DNA of 64,000 bases, taken from an uncultured Collinsella sp. (GTDB lineage Bacteria > Actinomycetota > Coriobacteriia > Coriobacteriales > Coriobacteriaceae). The translations under genes were made by a program, and so were the position numbers. Of this stretch, positions 18,501 through 24,906 are shown one piece after another; the stretch's first letter is position 1, and every line of letters starts with the position of its first letter. The notes below the pieces were generated by a model. That model saw only the letters and a program-made list of their open reading frames with translations. It made no database searches and had not been told where the DNA came from. Location: assembly GCA_900544135.1 (NCBI GenBank), contig UQTU01000003.1, positions 1-64,000 on the forward strand. The letters run 5' to 3'.

Positions 18501-19240
18501 GCGGAGACGAAAAGCGCGTCTCCGCTCTAGATTCGTACTTCGGATCCAATCCCTTACCGGCTATCAACCTGTATTTTCTCGCACTTGAAGGACGCCCTTC
18601 TTTCGACTATAACCTCGCTTTCCTACGCTGCCTTTTACGCCTTGACAGTTCAATGATTGACCGTTTTTTGGAATACGCTGCCAGCCTCGACTACCGACAA
18701 AGGCACGATCTCCTGCGAAGAATCAGCTCGTTTTGGACCGTCCAGGACAATCGTGCTTGGAATCTGCTGAAAGCATTGATCGATGAAGTGCTGAGCGAAC
18801 CACTCGGTAGGTTTGAAATAGCCGCTTTGTTTCCCGTTCGTGACGCAAATGCGCTCTCGAGCGATATTTTTTGGGAGCGCCTGGAATATATCATCCGCGA
18901 AAGGATCGCCGACGCAAATAGTCTCGATAGAATTAGCTGGGCCTTGTCCGATTGCAATGACGAGGCGAGGGTCAGGGCTATCACCCTCATTCTGTCGCTC
19001 GATAAAGACGGGATATCGATCAACGATTTGGATCTCCGTCGATCTTCAATGAGCGGGTCTCCAGAAAAAGGCTTTATTCCAGCAAAGCTCAAGGAGATTG
19101 AGGCGATTGAATCGATTGCTGCTCAGCTGCCCGTAGGTGTTGAATATTTAAAACACAGAGAATGGCTGTTAAAAGTGAGGTCTTCAATTGAAAGAGACAT
19201 CGAAGACGAAAAGTGGAGGCTATTCCACGGCAGGCAGTAA
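15584..19240 (+). CDS. Large STAND-like ATPase with nuclease-like N-terminal domain (Avs/nSTAND3-like)
   Basis: The product has 1218 residues in three parts. Residues 1-150 resemble a PD-(D/E)xK endonuclease fold: GTDKTTTGVPDMYS with Asp54, followed by YLFAAYTTS at 64-72. Residues 185-400 form a P-loop ATPase with Walker A GQSGSGKT (207-214), Walker B ILLVDDANG (Asp262-Asp263) and a sensor-like LTCRK. The remaining ~800 residues are helical and may act as a sensor. This is the layout of antiviral STAND proteins, which detect phage proteins and activate an effector. The second acidic residue of the nuclease motif is not obvious (AAYTT). ATG 15584 follows GAGGAG. The match is by motif only. Confidence 0.68.
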   Translation: MSQINQIQEELRQIEGGRFQTLANQYLYRRYSLNNIIELGSQCGTDKTTTGVPDMYSVGENGHYLFAAYTTSNSDIHNKLLNDAKDCLDRSKTGINPQLIDRIILCHTYFRLSPLVLEEVRAIDPRIEIIGPETIASDLDGKYPALAHTVLGVPLGKGSFIAPDRFIERSLNDRFSTDLSKLLMHRDSEFSVIVESIEQNKAVVIQGQSGSGKTKIALDACLSFSKRHHWDLLILDSRYSSHLDDDIELILSESENIILLVDDANGNLSLEHLLGICLENKKLKIVLTCRKMHRSELTAKIGSYLNFREIELEPLTAENIEAILETEYNIKNIALRERVSAIANGNLRLAIMAASLIADGNFEAIQEPYDLLNIYMNSALAGYSSREQRLAEILAIYDCCDLIEGDPCYEDLLGLGYDDAEIRDFASRLNDQEIVTILTSAGGVLAIRMEEQNLRDFLICRHFAKEGNGSFADFILHTAEMPNAPYLKAAKSMAEVCGSASVYDYLRRECEKAWDEIKNRDERIADQFIITFNQLLPVQALAFASNRIESAACADVSEEILGMNSTSDGSMPLHISVSLMNSSEYSQTASELFVKCVERGTERAAEYNWACGQDGAFAYDFDRTGFDLENSKLDALAQKYQQSHSRNVAACLIVLTSSYLSSRVQRVRQNGITYTYNTLIFNFTSELAELHAHCFRALSVLVETEFSRQVRSTFRQHFSFYGKEPEAEHAENMHSVLSMIEDLFPKYISEDSTIDLSCSLSINQIYETCAQNPPLSLDGFRQSTFDALGLENSESLVEKEPRISAEELPLERLTEALGKLAEDYEISDKEWESGRAIGKVLLEIAKRTPDTASSIIARNIASSPSTIPVSYEALDHLAETIGRKVLRNELGAVIDVSDHPALFDYLDLLAIKNGPDKEELDEILARLDDGRTHLCLEDLEIVEPKHPGYILKYASRFSERTHNDGVWRFFGNCGDEKRVSALDSYFGSNPLPAINLYFLALEGRPSFDYNLAFLRCLLRLDSSMIDRFLEYAASLDYRQRHDLLRRISSFWTVQDNRAWNLLKALIDEVLSEPLGRFEIAALFPVRDANALSSDIFWERLEYIIRERIADANSLDRISWALSDCNDEARVRAITLILSLDKDGISINDLDLRRSSMSGSPEKGFIPAKLKEIEAIESIAAQLPVGVEYLKHREWLLKVRSSIERDIEDEKWRLFHGRQ

Positions 19241-19744
19241 TCGACTTTAACACCTAGAATTAGGAAAAGCCTCGGGGGGCTCCTGCCTAGCCCTTCGACC
19301 TGCACTGCGTGCAGAAGACAGTCGAGGACGAACCGTGGTGCAGCTCCATGAGCTCGAGCTGCATCGCCCTGATCAGGTCGTCGAGCTTGTTCAGCAGCCA
19401 CTCGTCGATGTTTGTGTCAACGGCCAGCTGAATACTGTTCAGTTTTACGCTACCACTGACAGCGAGGCCGAAGTGGCTCGTTGCCATTTCGAAGCCGCGC
19501 GCGCGGCGCGGAAGGGCGGCGTGGACCCCGAGTCCACTGCCTGCAAGCTCGACAAGATGATTTGGTTGCTCTGCACAGGCGACTTCTACCGCGAAGGGGG
19601 TCTAAAGCTCTTTTCAACCAATGCACTTGTTGAATCGAACCTGAGCGCCTATTCGGGGGATGGCATTTAAATTGGAGCCACTTTCAGAAAAGCGGCGCTG
19701 CAAACGCATGCCAAAACTGGCAAATTATTATGAAAGGTAATCTT
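19241..19744. other. Gene-poor interval with two opposed gene remnants
   Basis: Two protein-like fragments meet near 19485. On the minus strand one ends at 19287 (listed separately). On the plus strand, from about 19480 to the TAA at 19668-19670, the frame includes LDKMIWLLCTGDFYREGG and ends SNLSAYSGDGI. Neither has a convincing start, and neither family is recognised. The last ~60 bases before 19745 are A/T-rich and likely carry the promoter for the next gene. Confidence 0.45.
19287..19487 (-). CDS. Small protein or C-terminal remnant with CxxC-type end
   Basis: A 66-residue frame containing NIDEWLLNKLDDLIRAMQLE and ending STVFCTQCRSKG. Composition and amphipathic pattern are protein-like. 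The frame stays open before the ATG (GFEMATSHFG), and there is no ribosome-binding site, so it may be the end of a longer lost gene. The paired cysteines near the end could bind zinc. Function unknown. Confidence 0.35.
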   Translation of the reverse strand: MATSHFGLAVSGSVKLNSIQLAVDTNIDEWLLNKLDDLIRAMQLELMELHHGSSSTVFCTQCRSKG

Positions 19745-20449
19745 ATGGTAAACGCAGAGGAATCAACTAAGGCCGGTCTATCGCGCTTGCAAGACGACGC
19801 AAGGCCGACTATTTGCAGCGACTCTCTCGAACTTATTTCGAATATCGCAGAGGTTGGCCTGGACGAAATTCTCCAAAACGAGTTCTTGAAGGACATCCCC
19901 GTCATCTCAAGCCTAGTGAGCATCTACAAAATCGGAAACAATATCCACAATGCGCATCTGCTGAAGAAGTATGCGTGTTTCCTCGATGAGTTCAACCGCG
20001 ACTCTTTTGAAAATGGCTCATGGAACAAGTACAAGCAATACTTTGAAGAGTCAAATAGGAAGCGCGATATTGAGTACCTGCTTATCCTGCTCGAAAGATA
20101 CATTGAGGAGGACAAAGCGCGGCGACTAGCAAAGATTTATGAGGCCTACCTAGATAAAGAAATTAGCTGGGACGATCTTCGTTTGTTTGCAGAGACTTTG
20201 GACAGATTTCTACCTGGAGACTACGAAATGCTTCGAGAAAAGGAAACTTTTCAGACGCTCAGAGGCAGAGATGCAGAAGTTCTTCTTCGATTAACCGGGC
20301 TGGGATTGCTGATTGAGGATATCCATCGGCAGCAGTGGGACGTAGTAGATACGACGCTCATCTTCGACGATCCCGACGAAATTGAGAAAGAAGAAAGGGT
20401 TTATCGTAGGACCGAATTTGGAAACAGGATGGTATCTATACTTGGCTAG
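19745..20449 (+). CDS. Uncharacterised protein of a defence island, with hydrophobic helix and possible C-terminal winged helix
   Basis: A 234-residue protein starting MVNAEESTKAGL; ATG 19745 is preceded by GAAAGG, and an in-frame ATG at 19730 lacks a site. Residues 40-65 form a moderately hydrophobic stretch (LKDIPVISSLVSIYKIGNNI) that may contact a membrane or form a helical core. The middle is rich in charged helices, and the final ~60 residues (LRLTGLGLLIEDIH, then YRRTEFGNRMVSILG) look like a winged helix. Similar small proteins of unknown role are common near phage-defence genes. No catalytic motif is visible. It converges with the following minus-strand gene. Confidence 0.65.
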   Translation: MVNAEESTKAGLSRLQDDARPTICSDSLELISNIAEVGLDEILQNEFLKDIPVISSLVSIYKIGNNIHNAHLLKKYACFLDEFNRDSFENGSWNKYKQYFEESNRKRDIEYLLILLERYIEEDKARRLAKIYEAYLDKEISWDDLRLFAETLDRFLPGDYEMLREKETFQTLRGRDAEVLLRLTGLGLLIEDIHRQQWDVVDTTLIFDDPDEIEKEERVYRRTEFGNRMVSILG

Positions 20450-20635
20450 CTACTGCAGACAACAATCTGAGCGCGCTCTTGTCGTCTTGGTTAAACTGCT
20501 CGGATCTACCAGTGATTTTTACTGCATTAGGCATTCGGAAAGGGAATCGGTTCTTCACGATTCGCATCCTTTCTAGTGCTGCCTTTATTTAATGATCGAG
20601 ATATGCTCGGCGACTGCGGTGTTCTGCCCCTTAGG

Positions 20636-21964
20636 TTACAGACGGTTGTTTCTATTGAGCTTCCAGAGGAAATACATGGGGTTCTCTTTTGCCTTGGCTT
20701 CTCGCAAGAAATCTGCGGATTGAGATGCAACGGCCCCTATGCCGGCAGCCCCGAGGAAGGCCATGGCATCAGAAGGTGATGCGATTCCGTATTGCCCCAA
20801 TGTAAAGCTCGCAATTCCGATAGCGGCTTCAATGCCTGCGGAGGTGACTAATCGGGATCGCTCGTTTTTCATCACTAAAGATATCTTGTGAAGCTCGGGC
20901 TCTATTAGGTCGTTCTTCAGGTCAGCTAATGTCGAGGTGTCGATGGGCCTTTCGCTCAGGCCTTTGGACAAGGTATCCCTAAACACAAGAAACGACTCTT
21001 CGTTTCTAATGCGGCAATCAAGGATGCTACGCAACGTTGCATTTTCAGCAATGGGGAGGGGGCAAGATAACCGGCGAATGGGTATGGTCTGATCTTTTCG
21101 AGGATAAAGGGTGGAAGTTGCGGACTCGAGGAACTCAATCTGAGCTGGACGAGTGGTTAAATACGAGCTATTCGAAAAATAGGGATTGACGAGGGCTTGA
21201 AAGCAATCGTCCAACAAAGGCAGTAGGATAGTCGAGATGCCGCCTTTCTCCAGCATGTCTCTATCCAATCGCGTTTCGCCTTGGCTTGCATAGAGCGATT
21301 CGTATTCAGACGGGATTACCAGGAAATCGACATCCATCTCATCATGGGACCCATATGCATCCATTCCCTCAATCGCTACACACAGATTCCCATCTGGTGC
21401 TTGTTTTAAAGTGCACGAGGTAGAGGAACAGAATTGTCGTACGAGTTCATCCCAATAACTCGATATCAATCCTTTTGCTTTTGATTCTCTTTCGATTTGT
21501 CGCGCTAGGCAATCTTTGCAAAGAGGAATGTAATTGCTCGAAAATCCGAGTATTCCAGCTTTGACTATGTCTTCGACTCGCATGGTCAAATAGATCCCGA
21601 ATGCAAGTTCATCGACTGAGGCATAATCATCGTGCCCCATTTCGAATGCCGATTCTATAGGGCAATGAATCAGTGTTTTATCTGCATACAATGCTGAGAA
21701 CTTTGCCAAATGGTAAATGTTTTGCTCTCGACAGGCATAGTCAGTGCAGGGGAATTTGCCTCCTTCAAGGGTGGAGTCAACAGAAAAATTGAACAGGGAT
21801 TGATTTTCGATTTTTTCGATTGGGATAAGGGGTGCAAGGCCCCTAATAAAGGCGTCGAACCTCCTTTGCCCCAGTTCTTCTAGGTACGCAATTATTTCGG
21901 CAAGAGAGCTGTTCTTGAATGCGGCTAGATAAGAATAAAGGTCATCGTATGCATGAGTCGCCAT
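20636..21964 (-). CDS. Uncharacterised protein with C-terminal glycine/alanine-rich hydrophobic segment
   Basis: A 442-residue protein that I do not recognise. It has scattered cysteines (for example CKDCLARQ near residue 175) that could form a metal site, no P-loop, and a C-terminal region of about 55 residues with two hydrophobic stretches (AAIGIASFTLG and AMAFLGAAGIGAVAS) before NPMYFLWKLNR. That tail could insert in a membrane. ATG 21964 is favoured over the GTG at 21973 because AGGTGAG lies six bases upstream. A 63-base perfect palindrome sits ~120 bases before the start. Its place between defence-type genes suggests, but does not prove, a defence role. Confidence 0.6.
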   Translation of the reverse strand: MATHAYDDLYSYLAAFKNSSLAEIIAYLEELGQRRFDAFIRGLAPLIPIEKIENQSLFNFSVDSTLEGGKFPCTDYACREQNIYHLAKFSALYADKTLIHCPIESAFEMGHDDYASVDELAFGIYLTMRVEDIVKAGILGFSSNYIPLCKDCLARQIERESKAKGLISSYWDELVRQFCSSTSCTLKQAPDGNLCVAIEGMDAYGSHDEMDVDFLVIPSEYESLYASQGETRLDRDMLEKGGISTILLPLLDDCFQALVNPYFSNSSYLTTRPAQIEFLESATSTLYPRKDQTIPIRRLSCPLPIAENATLRSILDCRIRNEESFLVFRDTLSKGLSERPIDTSTLADLKNDLIEPELHKISLVMKNERSRLVTSAGIEAAIGIASFTLGQYGIASPSDAMAFLGAAGIGAVASQSADFLREAKAKENPMYFLWKLNRNNRL

Positions 21965-22084
21965 TTCGCTCACCTACACTTTCGGAAAGAGTTTTGCGTC
22001 GTTATTTCCGAGGCGTCGTTGGGCTCGCAATCGACTCTAGTGTGCAGCTGCTTCTCGACGTACTCCCTCATGTTCTGCCTCCAC

Positions 22085-22147
22085 ATGTAACTAATTGATT
22101 TGCTATGTGCCATTATGAATGGTATATAGCAAATCAATTAGTTACAT
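22085..22147. repeat. Perfect 22-bp inverted repeat with 19-nt loop
   Basis: The left arm 22085-22106 and right arm 22126-22147 are exact reverse complements. The A/T-rich arms contain TAACTAATTGATTTGC. The 19-base loop has its own small inverted repeat (CCATT / AATGG). There is no T-run, so a terminator is unlikely. It may be an operator, recombination site or relic of a small mobile element. Confidence 0.9.
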
Positions 22148-22238
22148 TTAATGGAGCATTGCGAGCGTGGCGCGCGCAAAGAAGAGTCGTTGTATGGAGG
22201 CTTCCGGCAACGGCCTTTTGTACGTCCGTGACTGTTGG

Positions 22239-22458
22239 GTGCTATCGCGGATGACGTCATTGTTGCCTGTACTCTCGATCCAAGGATGTAATTACGGAAG
22301 TGCGGGGAAAATCGAGAACCTTCGAGCACAACGCGATTTCTAGCACCAAAACCGCAGTTCGCGGAAGCGAAAACTGGGGCCTGGTTAGCATTTCTTCGAT
22401 TTTCCCCGCACCTCCGAATTTGACCCCTTGCCGCACCTTGATCACGTCTTCAAGTGGC
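22239..22458. repeat. ~220 bp dispersed repeat, copy 1 (contains imperfect inverted repeat)
   Basis: This stretch matches 24449-24672 in the same orientation over almost its whole length, from GCTATCGcGGATG to CTTcAAGTGGC. Inside, 22295-22315 and 22396-22416 are inverted copies of CGGAAGTGCGGGGAAAA plus four more bases with one mismatch, so the RNA or single strand could fold into a ~120-nt hairpin. The two copies bracket the AlbA-type gene. Confidence 0.85.
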
Positions 22459-22626
22459 TGGTTCATCGCTAATGGAGTTTTCTGCGGTGCTTGAATTGCG
22501 GTGTTGTGATTAGGGCAAAAGGCTCTTGGCTCCGGGGAGGCTCATCGCACGAAAATTCAAGTTGCTGCTGAAGTAGGGCTTGCTTCGGCAGCGCTAACAA
22601 TAAGGGCGGCTCTGCTAGTCTCGGGA

Positions 22627-22664
22627 GACCGCGGCATTCGGCGGGCCTGCCGAATGCCGCGGTC
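22627..22664. repeat. 16-bp G/C-rich perfect hairpin
   Basis: Arms GACCGCGGCATTCGGC (22627-22642) and its exact reverse complement (22649-22664) flank a 6-base loop. No T-run follows. The right arm runs into the tandem repeat that starts at 22661. Confidence 0.85.
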
Positions 22665-22718
22665 AGTAGCGGTCAGTAGCGGTCAGTAGCGGTCAGTAGC
22701 GGTCAGTAGCGGTCAGTA
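22661..22718. repeat. 10-base tandem repeat (GGTCAGTAGC), five full units and a partial
   Basis: Five exact copies of GGTCAGTAGC are followed by GGTCAGTA. There is no spacer, so it is not a CRISPR array. The copy number probably varies between strains. Confidence 0.97.
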
Positions 22719-22780
22719 TATTCTTCGGAGCCGTTTCTCTGGGCTTCGACGGACTTGCCAACTCGCGCTTGGGCACTACT

Positions 22781-22824
22781 CAGTAGATTACTCAGCAGTG
22801 CCCAGTAGATTACTCAGTAGTGCC
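22781..22824. repeat. Two tandem 22-base units rich in CAGTAGATTACTCAG
   Basis: 22781-22802 and 22803-22824 differ at one base (CAGCAG versus CAGTAG). The preceding GGGCACTACT (22771-22780) is the inverse of the unit end, so partial hairpins are possible. It lies ~60 bases beyond the stop end of the AlbA-type gene. Confidence 0.85.
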
Positions 22825-22881
22825 CAGCAGGGGGAGGGCAGCAAACGCAATGGGCCTGTTTCCCGGCTAGGACCTGCAGCC

Positions 22882-24264
22882 TCAAACTTCGCTTGGCATC
22901 CTGTAGAACTGGTGCGGGTCTTTCGGGCTTTTCCCTACCCATTCCAACAGGCCTCGACCGGCAAGGTCTTTCAGAGTCTTCGAGGCCGTTTTCCTACCGA
23001 CATTGGACTCCCGCGCGAGGTCGGAGGTCGTGATTTTCCCCTGAGCGGCGGCAATTGCCATCGCTGCTCGTTCGCGCTCGCTGAGGAGCGGTCGGTTGTC
23101 GGCCGCGGTTCTCCTGAAGGCCGCTTTCTGCAACCCAGGACGCTCGAAGACGACGACGGTGCTGTTGACGGTCTGCTCGAAGCGGAACCTCACGCCGGCT
23201 GCCTCGCAGGCCTCCTTGATGCGCGGTATGCCCGTGCCGTACTGCTCGATGACGCCGGCGCGGAACAGGGTGCGCGCGATCGCGGGGTTTCGGAGGCCGA
23301 ACTCGCTCGCGGTACCGTCTAGGTGCTCTTGCGGCGAGTCGCCCTCGGGGAACAGGCCCGGGCTCACGATCTGGACGGTGTCCATGAACACGTTGACCTC
23401 GACGGCGGTGCCGGTGGTGTAGTCGCGGTGGCACAGCGCGTTGGCAACCGCCTCGCGGATGGCCTCGGCCGGGATCTCGGGGATCTCCTTGCGGTACATG
23501 CCCGTCTCGCCGATGACGAACTCGCGCCTGATGTTCGACGTCACGAAGTACTCGGCGAAGTCGAGCAGCTTGAGCATGGTGCCGCTCTCGCGGCGCAGGT
23601 CGAGGATCTTGGCCTTGGTGTTGCCGCCCAGAAGCCCCAGCTTCATCCTGGGGTAGGTGTCGGATCCCTCGCAGAACAGCTCCACCGCGGCGTTTCTTAG
23701 GCTGCCGTCGGGCGCGACGAGGTCGAGCCTTGCCAAGGTGTCCTCCACGCCGGCGAACCCGCCGCCCACGCGTCCGGCCCTGCCGCCGCGCGCGACGAAG
23801 TCACGCACCGCCTGCTCGTCGGCGTCGGAGACGGGCCTGCCGGACGGCAGCGAGTCCCACGGGCTACGGGCGCGCTCACGCTTGACGACCATGGCGCTCA
23901 GCTCCGAGGCCGACAGCGCTTTGTTCGAAGTCCCCACGCGGGTGAAGTAGCGTCCGTCGGCGGAGTAGGGGGCGTCGGCACCTGAGAAGGCAATTTTGAT
24001 GTATCGCAGCCCATCATCGGCGTCGAGGCACTCGACCGTCGGGAACACCGCGGGCTCGATCTTGTCGGACACCCACGACGTCACCTGGCGCAGCGTTGCG
24101 TCGCTGACATCCTGGCCGATGACATCGCCGTTGTCCTTCACGCCGAAGTAGAGCTCGCCGCGGCCGTGCTTGTTCAGCATGGCGCTGATGGCTTGCAGTG
24201 CTTCTTTATGCTCGCCAGTGGACTTCTTGAACTCGACGGTCTCGCTCTCGCTGCCCAGGTTCAT
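22882..24264 (-). CDS. AlbA/Schlafen-type ATP-binding protein with C-terminal winged helix
   Basis: The 460-residue protein matches the COG2865-like group. The N-terminal AlbA_2 domain has SETVEFKKSTGEHKEALQ, then GRGELYFGVKDNGDVIGQD. The central part has the HATPase-like block EIPAEAIREAVANALCHRDY (about 275-295), then EYGTGI-like VIEQYGTGIPRI. The last ~75 residues form a winged helix with ITTSDLARESNVGRKTAS. Relatives are often mislabelled as helicases; many are regulators or defence-related, but true function is unknown. It is highly G/C-rich. Both ends lie near copies of the same ~220 bp repeat, which suggests it moved as a unit or that the repeats insert around it. Confidence 0.88.
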   Translation of the reverse strand: MNLGSESETVEFKKSTGEHKEALQAISAMLNKHGRGELYFGVKDNGDVIGQDVSDATLRQVTSWVSDKIEPAVFPTVECLDADDGLRYIKIAFSGADAPYSADGRYFTRVGTSNKALSASELSAMVVKRERARSPWDSLPSGRPVSDADEQAVRDFVARGGRAGRVGGGFAGVEDTLARLDLVAPDGSLRNAAVELFCEGSDTYPRMKLGLLGGNTKAKILDLRRESGTMLKLLDFAEYFVTSNIRREFVIGETGMYRKEIPEIPAEAIREAVANALCHRDYTTGTAVEVNVFMDTVQIVSPGLFPEGDSPQEHLDGTASEFGLRNPAIARTLFRAGVIEQYGTGIPRIKEACEAAGVRFRFEQTVNSTVVVFERPGLQKAAFRRTAADNRPLLSERERAAMAIAAAQGKITTSDLARESNVGRKTASKTLKDLAGRGLLEWVGKSPKDPHQFYRMPSEV

Positions 24265-24906
24265 CCGCGCTGCCTTTCCCGTTCGTTGCTTGTCTCGTTG
24301 GATTATACCGTGGTCACCATGGGCGAAAACGTGGAAGCGCGCTTGCTTGCCTCTACCATGTTCTCATGCGCCTTAATGCCCTTTGTGAAGAATCATCCCA
24401 TTGGGAAACGGGTCCCTATGGAACGATTTTGGTATCAGGCATAGGGGGGCGCTATCGTGGATGTCGTCACCATTGCCTGCGCCCTCGATCCAGAGATGTA
24501 ATTACAGAAGTGCGGGGAAAAATCGAAAACCTTCGAGCACAACGCGGTTATTTTGTATCAAAACCGCAGGTCGCGGAAGCCTAAAACGGGGGTCTGGTCA
24601 GCATTCCTTTGGTTTTCCCCGCACTTCCGAATTTGGCCTCTCGCCACATCCCGATTACGTCTTAAAGTGGCGCAAAAAGCCGTGTGCTCTGCTTGATTTT
24701 GCTCAGGAATTATGCCTGAGGGGTAGTGGATTCGCCTTTCTCCGCCGTGCAGCGGCACGTGTAGGGCTCTCTGGCTCAGGCGCGAGTCGCTTCCCGTCTG
24801 AAAAAGTTCTTAAAACAGCTTTAAAGTTGCCTTTGGCCTACATTGACAGCGTACAATATGCATGTTTACCATGGCAAAAGCTAAATTTGGGGAGGGGGAG
24901 CGCACG
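24265..24906. other. Gene-free stretch with repeat copy 2 and the start region of the pel-like operon
   Basis: No gene is supported. The left ~180 bases should hold the promoter of the AlbA-type gene on the minus strand. The second ~220 bp repeat copy spans 24449-24672. At the right end TTGACA (24843-24848) and TACAAT (24852-24857) lie close to the pel-like operon, but neither has a well-spaced partner hexamer. Confidence 0.6.
24449..24672. repeat. ~220 bp dispersed repeat, copy 2
   Basis: A diverged direct copy of 22239-22458. It keeps the inverted pair GAAGTGCGGGGAAAA and TTTTCCCCGCACTTC, with differences mostly in the loop (for example GGTTATTTTGTATCAAAACC). Compensating changes in the arms suggest that hairpin pairing is maintained. 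Confidence 0.85.

Larger units (their letters stand above)
21965..22881. other. Long gene-free, repeat-dense interval
   Basis: No coding region is supported in these ~900 bases. They hold, in order, a 22-bp perfect inverted repeat (22085-22147), the first copy of a ~220 bp repeat (22239-22458), a G/C hairpin (22627-22664), a 10-base tandem repeat (22661-22718), and a 22-base direct repeat (22781-22824). The repeats are given as separate entries. Confidence 0.8.

Noticed and set aside
19335..19670. Complete 111-codon gene
   Set aside because: Only the second half looks like protein; the first half is antisense to another coding-like fragment, so it is treated as a remnant.
22661..22824. Possible CRISPR array
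   Set aside because: The 10-base and 22-base repeats are contiguous with no unique spacers, and no cas gene is present.
24843..24857. TTGACA/TACAAT promoter of the pel-like operon
   Set aside because: The two hexamers are only three bases apart, so they cannot work together; neither has a good partner, so no promoter is claimed.
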